Assembly (NCBI GenBank): GCA_033720735.1
Contig: JAWWBX010000152.1
Coordinates: 1 to 9,958, forward strand
Direction: 5' to 3'
DNA length: 9,958 nt
Source: B8-G4 sp033720735
Lineage (GTDB): Bacteria > Bacteroidota > Bacteroidia > Chitinophagales > Saprospiraceae
Shown: positions 1-6,420 of the stretch, piece by piece
Layout of the letters: each line of letters starts with the position of its first letter
Numbering within the stretch: position 1 is the first letter of the stretch
Notes under the pieces: model-generated
Seen by the model: only the letters and a program-made list of their open reading frames with translations
The model's database searches: none
Told to the model about the DNA's origin: nothing
Position numbers and translations under genes: made by a program

Positions 1-1486
1 AGCAAACCAGTAGCATGCCGCGTCCAATTTGGTATTTCGACAAAAACGGGCTGCCGTCGCGATAGCCGAGGATGGTCTCAGCGCCGCGACCCTGCACCGT
101 GCTTTGCGTATAGTTGCCGCGGGTGGCTGGCAGCCGAATATTGCGCTGGGTGCCCTCGTAAACGTCGCGAAACAGGAATTCCTCGGTGTTGACATAGCCG
201 ACCAGCCGTTCCGTCTCCTGATAAGCCTCAAAGGCATTGGCATTGTGACGGGAGAGAAAGGTCTGATAAGCGCTGACCGGCTCATCCTCTGCCGGGAAGA
301 ATAGGACCTTGCCACCGCCTTCGATGTACCCGTACAATTCCTCTGAGAGTCCACTGGTGATCGATGTGATCTCGTTGAGAATGATCAGGTCGTAGGTCCG
401 CATCTCCGAAAAATTGAGCCGGCTAACCTCCTGATTGACCAGCTGGAAATGCGGATTGTTGGCAAATGCTGCTTCCAGCCTGCGGTTGGCTGAGGACTGG
501 TTGATCGACAGGATCCGGATGTCTTCATCGACGTAGAAAGTCATGAAGTAGGTGTCATCAAACTGTACCGGAAAATCCGTAATTCTGACCGTCACTTCGT
601 GCCAGCCTGTCGTCAGGATGGTGATGTTGGCGGTATCGAGTACCGATTCGCCAGCGGGGATATTGAGCGCGCCGAGCGGCTTCTCCTGGCCGTTGACAAT
701 CGTAGTAAGCTTGATGTTTTCGAGATCATCCGCGCTATAGTTGCTGAGGCGGATGATGAGCTGACTGGTTTGATTGAGGACCTGGGCTGGTTCGGCCAGC
801 CAGGCCGTGTCGATGGCGACATTCTTCTCCTGCACAGACTGGATCGGTACCAGATTGACCTGGACCGCAGTGTCGATATCACCGAACTCTGAAATACTTC
901 TTTGAAAATCCGAGATCAGGTAGCTGATGCCCCGCGCATCGGGGTCTGTCCTGAAAAGACGTGATTGGCGTTCCAGTACGCGTGAAAGGGGTGTCACCCG
1001 GGCAGTGATGTCGATTTCCTCAATTTGCGCCAGTGCCTCCTCGCGACTGATCAGGCGCTGCTGACCGGGGGTCATCTCATGGGTCAGAATCTGAAACTGA
1101 TCTTCTTCGCCATACGCTTCGACGATCTCTCGCGCCCGCTGTCTGGCCCGGTCCATAAGAGGCAGCTCCTGGCCAAACGACTGCATGCTGAAGGAATTGT
1201 CGATGAAGATGCTGACATTCTTTTGTCCCTGGTATGCCGTATCGTCGACCGGGATGAACGGCTGGGCAAATGCGAGCACCAGGAAAGCGAGTGCCAGACA
1301 CCGCATGATCAGGATCAGCAAATTGCGCAGTTTGTTGCGCGCGCTCGTTTCTTCCTTGACTTCCCTGAGAAACCGGACATTGCTGAAATAGACCTTCTTG
1401 TACCGCCTGAAATAGAAGAGATGCAGGATGACCGGCACCGCCAGCGCAAGTAAAGCCCAAAGAAACCCCGGAAACAAAAATTGCAT
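1..1486 (-). CDS. BatA-domain / VWA-type membrane protein, 3' end beyond window
   Basis: The minus strand is open from an ATG at 1486 to the window edge: 495 codons, no stop. Residues about 3-25 and 53-76 are two hydrophobic segments separated by a basic stretch (FRRYKKVYF...), the layout of the N-terminal aerotolerance-regulator (BatA) domain. A von Willebrand A-like domain follows, with an intact MIDAS-type DxSxS at D96-S98-S100 (IDNSFSM). Further on is a beta-rich middle (about 210-300) and a segment (LYGYIEGGGKVLFFP, about 375-390) resembling the glutamine-amidotransferase-like fold often seen at the C-terminus of these proteins. By family knowledge, such Bacteroidota proteins are about 650-750 residues and anchored in the inner membrane with the VWA domain in the periplasm; their role is poorly known. 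No MoxR or other Bat gene lies upstream, so this copy seems to stand alone on this side. The start is unambiguous: it directly precedes the first membrane helix. Confidence 0.88.
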   Translation of the reverse strand, partial: MQFLFPGFLWALLALAVPVILHLFYFRRYKKVYFSNVRFLREVKEETSARNKLRNLLILIMRCLALAFLVLAFAQPFIPVDDTAYQGQKNVSIFIDNSFSMQSFGQELPLMDRARQRAREIVEAYGEEDQFQILTHEMTPGQQRLISREEALAQIEEIDITARVTPLSRVLERQSRLFRTDPDARGISYLISDFQRSISEFGDIDTAVQVNLVPIQSVQEKNVAIDTAWLAEPAQVLNQTSQLIIRLSNYSADDLENIKLTTIVNGQEKPLGALNIPAGESVLDTANITILTTGWHEVTVRITDFPVQFDDTYFMTFYVDEDIRILSINQSSANRRLEAAFANNPHFQLVNQEVSRLNFSEMRTYDLIILNEITSITSGLSEELYGYIEGGGKVLFFPAEDEPVSAYQTFLSRHNANAFEAYQETERLVGYVNTEEFLFRDVYEGTQRNIRLPATRGNYTQSTVQGRGAETILGYRDGSPFLSKYQIGRGMLLVC

Positions 1487-1492
1487 AGCCTG

Positions 1493-1500
1493 CGAAGATA
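1493..1500 (-). promoter_or_regulatory. Candidate -7 element before the BatA-domain gene
   Basis: Read on the minus strand this is TATCTTCG, seven of eight matches to the Bacteroidota -7 consensus TAnnTTTG. Only six bases separate it from the ATG at 1486, so a transcript starting at the usual distance would be leaderless or nearly so. The -33 element is poor (TTCC at 1521-1524, 20-nt spacer), so this rests on the -7 match alone. Confidence 0.35.
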
Positions 1501-1605
1501 ATAGTCCTTGCGGATTCACTGGAACCGGGTCAGAGCCCTTGATCCCATCCTGTATTTCACGCTATAACAAGAAAGGAGATCATCGAATTGTTGTGATCCG
1601 TCAGG

Positions 1606-1624
1606 AAAAAGACCGATGGCCGGT
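1606..1624 (-). terminator. Weak intrinsic terminator after the glycosyltransferase gene
   Basis: Starting two bases after the TGA stop, the minus strand reads ACCGG-CCA-TCGGT (five pairs, one G-T wobble), then C and five T residues at 1610-1606. The stem is short but the T run and position fit an intrinsic terminator. The rest of the 139-base gap up to the BatA-domain gene holds nothing else I recognise except the candidate -7 element. Confidence 0.35.
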
Positions 1625-1625
1625 A

Positions 1626-2804
1626 TCAACCCACCAATCTGTACACGGTTCCTTCAGTATCTCTGCTGATATGGTAGTCCTGAACCAGGCGTTCGGTCCA
1701 GATCAGGCGGTGAATGACGTAATAGAGTGATTCCGGAGTGGCCTTGCTTTGCTCCGGATTGAACGTGTAGTCTTGCATGATCCGCAGCGGCCTGCGATGG
1801 ATCAGAGCCACGGGGAGTTTGAGGCCTGCCAGCAGGCGGTTCGCACCATTGATCACACGGGACAAGGCGGCATTGCGCGATTGGCGCGTCCAGTCGATCG
1901 CCTCGCGTGCGGGCGGCTTGACACGTACTTCGAGCACCTCTCCCGGATAGTGCTTGAGAAAGAAGATGATATCCTGGATCACTCTACCACGGCCGTGCGG
2001 GTCCAGCTCGCAAGGGACCCGGATCGTTGTGCTCGCTTGCCGCATAAGACTGGGGCGATCCTGTTCGCGCAACATGCGCCCCCGCTTCGAAAAAGACATT
2101 GCCTCTTGATTGTTGAGTGCAGCATGGGTGACCATGTTTTCCCACCACTTTGGCGGAAAGGCGCCAGACAACTTTGCAGAGGAGGGATGCCACTGGTGGT
2201 ACATCGGTGCCACAGCACTGTCAAGCCACCGCGACTCAACCCCGGACTGCCGCAGGCTTGCCGCCAGTTGTGTGTCTTCCAGCCCCCAGATGCAGTAGTA
2301 TTCGTCAAACCCTCCGACCGCTGCGAAGGCTTGCCGTTCCACACAGTGGAACAAGCCCCGGGTCTTCATACTCGTGAGCCGGAAGCCGGTGGGCCGGGAA
2401 GCGAGTGAGGCGTAATCATCAAACTCGTGCGGCAGGAAATACGCGCGGCAAAAGAACTGGATGCCTGGCTCGATGCCTTGCTTCAACCGCGCGATACATC
2501 CGTCGGAGAAAATGAGATCGACATCCGTAAACAACACCCAGTCGCTGCGGGCAAGACGCACCGCTGAATTCATGGCGTGGGCCCGATTCCACAGCATGCC
2601 GCGCGTGTCATTGTAGTGATAGCGGCAGAAGGCATACTTGTCGCATTCCGCACGAACGGCTGTCGCAGTTGGATCCTGACTGCCATAATCAAGAAAAATC
2701 AATTCGAAATCCTTGTCGGTTTGCCCGGCCAGAGAATGCAGGAAACGCTCAACCCGCCGGATATCCCGGTCCCTGAAACTGGTGATCACGCTGAGTTGCG
2801 CCAT
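1626..2804 (-). CDS. GT-A fold glycosyltransferase (family 2 / galactosyltransferase-C type)
   Basis: 392 residues. The N-terminus (LSVITSFRDRD, residues 4-14) and LIFLDYGSQDPT (35-46) form the nucleotide-sugar binding part of a family 2 glycosyltransferase. DVD at 94-96 (LFTDVDLIF) is the DxD metal/UDP-sugar motif. IWGLEDTQLAASL at 172-184 matches the W-G-x-E-D motif of the galactosyltransferase C-terminal region (as in beta-1,4-galactosyltransferases and chondroitin-polymerase-like enzymes), and MYHQWH at 201-206 supplies the usual downstream His. It should transfer a sugar from a nucleotide donor onto a growing glycan at the cytoplasmic face; no membrane helix is evident. Residues from about 258 to the end have no motif I know. 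The ATG at 2804 lies 5 nt after the sulfotransferase stop, so the two are almost certainly co-transcribed. Donor and acceptor cannot be told from sequence. Confidence 0.88.
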   Translation of the reverse strand: MAQLSVITSFRDRDIRRVERFLHSLAGQTDKDFELIFLDYGSQDPTATAVRAECDKYAFCRYHYNDTRGMLWNRAHAMNSAVRLARSDWVLFTDVDLIFSDGCIARLKQGIEPGIQFFCRAYFLPHEFDDYASLASRPTGFRLTSMKTRGLFHCVERQAFAAVGGFDEYYCIWGLEDTQLAASLRQSGVESRWLDSAVAPMYHQWHPSSAKLSGAFPPKWWENMVTHAALNNQEAMSFSKRGRMLREQDRPSLMRQASTTIRVPCELDPHGRGRVIQDIIFFLKHYPGEVLEVRVKPPAREAIDWTRQSRNAALSRVINGANRLLAGLKLPVALIHRRPLRIMQDYTFNPEQSKATPESLYYVIHRLIWTERLVQDYHISRDTEGTVYRLVG

Positions 2805-2809
2805 GGGAT

Positions 2810-3481
2810 TCAGAAGGTGTATTGGAATGCTTCGATGTCCTGCTCGTAGTACACCGCGATAAGATGCCGGGTCTCGGCGTCATACTGATCACGATATGCT
2901 GCCTGCTGCGTTGACTGGTTGACGTGCGGCAGACTGAGACCGGGTTGGCCGATGTGTTTGCAGACCTCCGCAAAGTCCTGCTCCAGGCGCTCATAGCGTC
3001 CGACAAAGTCGACCCGACACCGGCCCGCATCATCGTAGATCCACGCGTATTGGGGGTCGAACAGGTAGAAGCCATTGGTGGTGTAGGGCCGCAGGCGGCC
3101 TTCGACGAGGTAGTGGGCCGCATCATTGAGGCTCGACTGGCACAAGAGGTCATAGAGGCGATGCTTGCCGTACAACGACTCATCGGGATGTTCTGTCGAA
3201 TGGTAGTAGCTCTCTTTCAGACGTACGTAGTTGTACATGGAAAGGAAGCGGGACCAGGGATTGCGCACGAAGCAAAAAGAAAACAACCGGTCGAATTCCG
3301 GGCCAAGCAGATCAGCGTAGGTGTACCACCGCCCGTGTCCGCCAAACCCCTCCAGGCCGAGTGCTTTCCGCACTGACGTTCCACCGTTCTTGGGAATATG
3401 GATAAACACATATTGCCGGTCTGCGTCGACATTGGCTGCCGGACTGACTCTGACGTTTACCTGCGGATTGAGCGGATGCAT
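2810..3481 (-). CDS. Sulfotransferase family 2 (carbohydrate sulfotransferase)
   Basis: 223 residues, about the normal size for a bacterial single-domain member of the Sulfotransfer_2 family. It transfers sulfate from PAPS to a hydroxyl, usually on a glycan. The 5'-phosphosulfate binding loop is visible as HIPKNGGTSV (residues 28-37) after the first strand YVFI, and the 3'-phosphate site as VRNPWSRFLSMYNY (72-85), with the expected R73 and S81. DFVGRYERLEQDF (158-170) and HVNQS (186-190) match the C-terminal family pattern (F-V-G-x-x-E-x-L; H-x-N). The protein ends with the common YYxxDIxxF helix. There is no signal peptide, so it acts in the cytosol, where PAPS is made. It is the first gene of a two-gene unit with the glycosyltransferase. 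Upstream, ACACTTTG (minus, 3490-3497) is only a weak -7 candidate. Confidence 0.9.
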   Translation of the reverse strand: MHPLNPQVNVRVSPAANVDADRQYVFIHIPKNGGTSVRKALGLEGFGGHGRWYTYADLLGPEFDRLFSFCFVRNPWSRFLSMYNYVRLKESYYHSTEHPDESLYGKHRLYDLLCQSSLNDAAHYLVEGRLRPYTTNGFYLFDPQYAWIYDDAGRCRVDFVGRYERLEQDFAEVCKHIGQPGLSLPHVNQSTQQAAYRDQYDAETRHLIAVYYEQDIEAFQYTF

Positions 3482-3553
3482 GACGCGGACAAAGTGTGCT
3501 GGTCCGCTGTAAAGAAAACGAAAGTGCCGGGCTTTTCAGATTCAGAGCAGTTT

Positions 3554-3570
3554 ACGGTATCCCATACCAT
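3554..3570 (-). terminator. Stem-loop just after the lipoprotein stop codon
   Basis: Three bases past the TAG stop, the minus strand reads ATGGTAT-GGG-ATACCGT: seven pairs including one wobble, three-base loop. No T run follows, so this may protect the 3' end or act with Rho rather than be an intrinsic terminator. The rest of the 92-base gap to the sulfotransferase gene shows nothing firm. Confidence 0.3.
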
Positions 3571-3573
3571 CGA

Positions 3574-4011
3574 CTACTCGACGACAATACGCAGGACATA
3601 ATCTGACGTGTCGGGCAGATTGTTCATGACCCTGGTTTCGGGGAAGACCTTGATCAGCGCAATGTCATAAAGGGCAGTCGCCAGGGTGTCCTGCCAGTTG
3701 TGAATGGCATCGAAGGTGTCACGCCGGAGGATACCCTGTTCGTTGATGTCGACTTCCATCGTGAATTTGCCGGCCCAGACACACTCCACATCCTGAATAT
3801 TGCAGCGGCTGTCGTCGAGGATCCTGCCAAAGGTGATCGCGAGTGATCCGTTGTCGAGGCACCATGTTTCGTGAATACGGGCGTCGAATGGCACGCCCAG
3901 CGTGATCGTGTCACAGCTGCCTTCCTTGACGGGGGGCTCTTCCTTGCATGCCATCAGTTGTGCAAATGAGAGAAAGCAGATCAGGATATGAGTTCGATAT
4001 TTCATGTCCAT
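3574..4011 (-). CDS. Small cysteine-rich lipoprotein
   Basis: 145 residues. The N-terminus has a short basic region, a hydrophobic core (ILICFLSFAQ) and a lipobox L19-M20-A21-C22, so C22 should be lipidated and the protein anchored in the membrane facing the periplasm or cell surface. The mature part has four more cysteines (33, 51, 70, 77). C70 and C77 lie in DDSRCNIQDVECVWAG, a pattern (DSRCP...CVWAG) I recall from small uncharacterised secreted bacterial proteins; the four probably form two disulfides. The rest is predicted beta-rich. Function is unknown. Two in-frame ATGs (4011 and 4005) both precede the signal peptide, and I cannot choose between them. The gene is separated by about 90 bp from the sulfotransferase and 238 bp from the next gene, so it is probably its own transcription unit. 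Confidence 0.75.
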   Translation of the reverse strand: MDMKYRTHILICFLSFAQLMACKEEPPVKEGSCDTITLGVPFDARIHETWCLDNGSLAITFGRILDDSRCNIQDVECVWAGKFTMEVDINEQGILRRDTFDAIHNWQDTLATALYDIALIKVFPETRVMNNLPDTSDYVLRIVVE

Positions 4012-4135
4012 GTCTTTTACAGATAGACGTTGTCAACCGGCATTTCGTTGGGTCGGGCTTGCTTTTTTCTCTTATCACTGCCCTCTCGAAGAGCCGGTCT
4101 GTTCAATTTGCCTCCGGCCGCCGATTTTTACAACG

Positions 4136-4177
4136 TGCAAGCCGGGCATCTGCGGCATCCGCACATGCCCGGCTGCA
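4136..4177. repeat. Long, nearly perfect hairpin in the 4012-4249 gap
   Basis: Arms at 4140-4149 and 4165-4174 are a perfect 10-base inverted repeat (AGCCGGGCAT / ATGCCCGGCT). Inside them, after a C/C mismatch, TGCGG-CAT-CCGCA adds five more pairs with a three-base loop. Outside, TGC/GCA adds three pairs past one bulged A. About 18 pairs in total, GC-rich. There is no T run on either side in either direction, so it is not a classic intrinsic terminator. It lies about 75 bases past the stop of the gene ending at 4250 and about 125 bases before the lipoprotein start. The rest of this gap holds nothing I can identify. Confidence 0.7.
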
Positions 4178-4249
4178 ACGCAAAACGATGCATACCGTTC
4201 CTGCATCGGAGTATGGCGATCATTTTCCTCGAAGCCGGACGATCGTTGG

Positions 4250-4696
4250 TCAGTCGCGTTTGAAGATGTAGCGCGTGACAAAGATCCCGTTGCCGTCGAC
4301 TTCCCCTCCATCACTTTCCACGCCGCTGGTCACAAAGATCAACTCCCAGCCGTTTTGTGCCATTTGGGTCAACTTGGCCGATATGATCGCGTCGTTGGAG
4401 GCAATGTTCCGAAAGTTGATCCCGCCGACACTATAGAAGTTCAGCAACTTCGTTTCCTCAAATTCGTCGGCCTTCAGCTCGCGGCGCGTCACCTCGTTGA
4501 TATCACTTCTCTTACCGTCGGTGCGCGCTCTCGTAATCGCATTTGGGTCGACAACGTCCTTGGCTGCGATGATCCGGCTGCGTCCGATACCGGCGGGAAT
4601 AATGGACTCTACCGAGGTCAGAATAGCGTACTCCTGAGCTTTAGCGTCGAGTGCAAACAAGGCTGCAATCACGATCGCCAGTAACATTGGTTTCAT
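4250..4696 (-). CDS. Small exported protein with a DUF4177-like C-terminus
   Basis: 148 residues from the ATG at 4696. That ATG directly opens a signal peptide, MKPMLLAIVIAALFALDAKAQ, with cleavage likely after AKA or AQ. An upstream in-frame TTG at 4717 would add seven residues before the signal peptide and overlaps the candidate -7 box, so I reject it. After the signal peptide comes YAILTSVESIIPAGIGRSRI (about 23-42), a motif I associate with a conserved but uncharacterised Bacteroidota family. Near the end, KLTQMAQNGWELIFVTSG (108-125) followed by GIFVTRYIFKR (137-147) has the pattern of DUF4177 proteins (helix, G-W-E-L-hydrophobic strand, then a strand ending in Y-x-F-x-R). The role is unknown; it should be periplasmic. 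Its neighbours are also small exported proteins but the spacing argues for separate units. Confidence 0.75.
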   Translation of the reverse strand: MKPMLLAIVIAALFALDAKAQEYAILTSVESIIPAGIGRSRIIAAKDVVDPNAITRARTDGKRSDINEVTRRELKADEFEETKLLNFYSVGGINFRNIASNDAIISAKLTQMAQNGWELIFVTSGVESDGGEVDGNGIFVTRYIFKRD

Positions 4697-4714
4697 TACA
4701 GTTGAATTTTTTGT

Positions 4715-4747
4715 CAAAAATTTGCCACAAGTTACGCACTGGCCGAA
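4715..4747 (-). promoter_or_regulatory. Candidate Bacteroidota promoter for the DUF4177-like gene
   Basis: On the minus strand, AATTTTTG at 4722-4715 matches seven of eight bases of TAnnTTTG. TTCG at 4747-4744, 21 bases upstream, is a 3-of-4 match to the -33 TTTG. Transcription would begin about ten bases before the ATG at 4696. The spacer is within the usual 17-23 range. The rest of the gap 4697-4866 holds nothing else I can identify, and no terminator for the DinB-like gene is apparent there. Confidence 0.35.
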
Positions 4748-4866
4748 GATGGGTCAAGCGGATTGTGAGATGTTTAACCAAGCTGTTAAAGGAGCTTAAC
4801 TCAAGGCGAAAATCGCGTATTTCCGTTCTCCTGACGCGCTGACAGATCTGACCGGCCGGGCAGGTA

Positions 4867-5376
4867 TCACCAACCCCTGAAGGCTGGTGGCTTGATGTCG
4901 TTGAGACGCAGGTATACCACCAGCTGACCCCGATGATGCGTGACATGATCGTTGAGCAGCAGGAAGATCTGCCGCTTGGTCAACGGCCCGTCGACAAACT
5001 CCACAGTGTCATCCAACCGGGCCGGATCGAAGTTTGCGGTGACCCGTGCCGTATACTCGAAGGCCTGCCGCAGGTGATCCCTGACCTTCTCCTTCGACTC
5101 GGGCAGGTTGTGGAGCTCCCCCTCGAAATCTGTTCCGCCGAGAAAGGCGGTGCTGAGCCAGATCATATTGCCCGCGATATGTGTCAGTTGCCGGTGAAAT
5201 GGCATCTGGTCTTCGGTGGGGCGGTAGTCATACAACCTCGCGGGCATGGCCTCGGCGAATTCCAGAGTATACTCCATGGCACTTTGCCATTTCTTGCTGA
5301 AGTCGTTGAGAAACCCATCCTGCGCGAACACCGCCAACGACAGCATCGTGAACCAGGAGCTAAGCATCAATCGCAT
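4867..5376 (-). CDS. DinB-fold protein with a signal peptide
   Basis: 169 residues. After a signal peptide (MRLMLSSWFTMLSLAVFAQ, cleavage near FAQ-D) comes a four-helix DinB-superfamily domain. The three family metal ligands are visible: H66 in HRQLTHIAGN (helix 2), and H144 and H148 in NDHVTHHRGQLVVYLR (helix 4, H-x3-H plus the family's HRGQ). The end, LNDIKPPAFRGW, is also typical of the family. DinB-superfamily proteins bind a divalent metal; related members include thiol-dependent transferases, but most have no known reaction. Export is unusual, because best-known members are cytosolic, and makes a small-molecule thiol transferase role less obvious. ATGs at 5376 and 5367 both precede the hydrophobic core; I chose the first. 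The flanking gaps of 170 and 141 bp suggest its own promoter. Confidence 0.85.
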   Translation of the reverse strand: MRLMLSSWFTMLSLAVFAQDGFLNDFSKKWQSAMEYTLEFAEAMPARLYDYRPTEDQMPFHRQLTHIAGNMIWLSTAFLGGTDFEGELHNLPESKEKVRDHLRQAFEYTARVTANFDPARLDDTVEFVDGPLTKRQIFLLLNDHVTHHRGQLVVYLRLNDIKPPAFRGW

Positions 5377-5415
5377 CGTTGAAATATTTGACCGGCTGAA
5401 GATTCATGATTCCGG

Positions 5416-5449
5416 CAAATCTGGCAAGATGATACCGACAAATTAACAA
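5416..5449 (-). promoter_or_regulatory. Candidate promoter for the DinB-like gene
   Basis: CAGATTTG on the minus strand (5423-5416) matches seven of eight positions of the -7 consensus TAnnTTTG. A TTG at 5449-5447 sits 23 bases upstream, the upper limit for a -33 element. It would give a leader of roughly 30 bases before the ATG at 5376. Confidence 0.28.
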
Positions 5450-5502
5450 CACGCTAACGTGCGCACAGGCACTTTTCTTAAGGACTGTTAACACGCAACG
5501 TG
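5443..5502. repeat. Two imperfect direct copies of a TTAAC-ACGC-AACGTG motif
   Basis: TTAACAACACGCTAACGTG at 5443-5461 and TTAACACGCAACGTG at 5488-5502 align over 15 shared bases with insertions of three and one base. They are 45 bases apart start to start, in the gap between the aldolase stop and the DinB-like start. They could be regulator sites or chance. Nothing else stands out in 5377-5517, and no terminator with a T run follows the aldolase gene. Confidence 0.35.
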
Positions 5503-5517
5503 GACGCTTCACCAAAC

Positions 5518-6420
5518 TCATGCTGCCTCGATGGCAGCCAGGTCGTTGGCGATCTGGTCCACATCTGCCGGGGAGAGCGGAGTGAGCGGAGGCCGCAGGT
5601 GATTCCACCACGACTGTCCTGAGGTTCGCGCCTGGATCGCCTTGAGCGCTGCCGTGAATCCATAGCCTTCAAACGCCGCCCTCGTCTGCTGCATCTGCTG
5701 TGCGAGCCCCAGGGGAACCCCACCGGCTTGCCATGCCCGGAAGACCCGGGCAGCAAGATCGATGCGATAGTTGGTGGTGGCCGAAATACACCCTGCGCCA
5801 CCCAGTTCGAGGACATCGAGCAGGAAGTGCTCATTGCCCGCGTACAATCTGAAGCGGGGGAGAGCAGTCATCACCTCGCGCATATGCGTCAGATCGCCAC
5901 TCGAGTCTTTCATGCCCACGATGATACCCGGGAAATCATGCACCAGCTGCACCACCAGATCGGTCGACATGTGAATGCCGGACATGCGTGGAAAGTGGTA
6001 GAGGTAGATCTCCGGAGCAGGCTGCCCGACCGATTCGATCACCGTTGCGAAATACTGGTACAGACCTTCATCTGTGACCTGTTTGTAATAGAAGGGCGGT
6101 AGCATCAGGACGCCGCCAACTCCGGCTGCGGTGGCATGCCGGGTAAGGTGTACGGTCTCACCGATCGCACAGCAACCGGTACCAACGATCAACCGTGTCG
6201 CCGGAAATCCGCTGGCCAGCAGGCGCTCAAGGACCTCCAACCGCTCCTGCAGCGTCAATGAATTCGCTTCGCCGGTAGTCCCCATCAGGGCGATCCCGTT
6301 GCCACCCTGCTCGATCAATCCTGTGCAATGCGCGTACAGCGCAGCGTGGTCTACCTGCAAGTCGGATTGCATGGGGGTCAGAGTGGCAGCAAACACACCG
6401 GCTGGTAAGGACATGGTCAT
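5518..6420 (-). CDS. DapA/HOGA-family pyruvate-dependent aldolase
   Basis: 300 residues, the normal length for this (beta/alpha)8 family of class I aldolases, which form a Schiff base with pyruvate or a 2-oxo acid. The pyruvate-carboxylate loop is MGTTGE (46-51). The Schiff-base lysine is K171 in IIVGMKDSSGDLT (166-178), and the active-site tyrosine is Y141 in LYHFP. Most members have Y-N-x-P there; this one has His in place of Asn. True dihydrodipicolinate synthase is therefore unlikely; 4-hydroxy-2-oxoglutarate aldolase or a 2-oxo-3-deoxyaldonate aldolase is more plausible. The VGMKDSSGDLT segment resembles, as I recall it, human HOGA1. The ATG at 6420 overlaps the aminotransferase stop by 4 nt (ATGA), implying translational coupling; a second ATG at 6414 gives a start nearer to the conserved AGVFAATLTP. 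It is cytosolic. The exact substrate is inferred, not shown. Confidence 0.85.
   Translation of the reverse strand: MTMSLPAGVFAATLTPMQSDLQVDHAALYAHCTGLIEQGGNGIALMGTTGEANSLTLQERLEVLERLLASGFPATRLIVGTGCCAIGETVHLTRHATAAGVGGVLMLPPFYYKQVTDEGLYQYFATVIESVGQPAPEIYLYHFPRMSGIHMSTDLVVQLVHDFPGIIVGMKDSSGDLTHMREVMTALPRFRLYAGNEHFLLDVLELGGAGCISATTNYRIDLAARVFRAWQAGGVPLGLAQQMQQTRAAFEGYGFTAALKAIQARTSGQSWWNHLRPPLTPLSPADVDQIANDLAAIEAA

Noticed and set aside
1570..1580. GAAAGGAGAT on the plus strand, resembling a Shine-Dalgarno sequence
   Set aside because: No plus-strand gene begins downstream; the region is followed by the minus-strand glycosyltransferase coding sequence. Chance match.
1749..2408. 219-codon plus-strand open frame
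   Set aside because: Antisense to the glycosyltransferase, whose DxD and WGxED motifs prove the minus-strand frame.
4004..4684. 226-codon plus-strand open frame
   Set aside because: It lies antisense to the signal-peptide-bearing DUF4177-like gene, spans the intergenic hairpin, and its translation has no recognisable domain and a composition typical of a shadow frame.
4697..4717. Start of the DUF4177-like gene at 4717
   Set aside because: This is a TTG inside the candidate -7 box and would put seven polar residues before an otherwise canonical signal peptide beginning at the ATG at 4696.
4705..4722. A/T-only inverted repeat (AATTTTT / AAAAATT)
   Set aside because: Low complexity and overlapping the promoter candidate; an AT-only 7-bp stem is not convincing as a structure.
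4789..4815. AAGCT...AGCTT inverted repeat in the gap after the DinB-like gene
   Set aside because: Only five pairs, no T run and too far from the stop codon to be a likely terminator.
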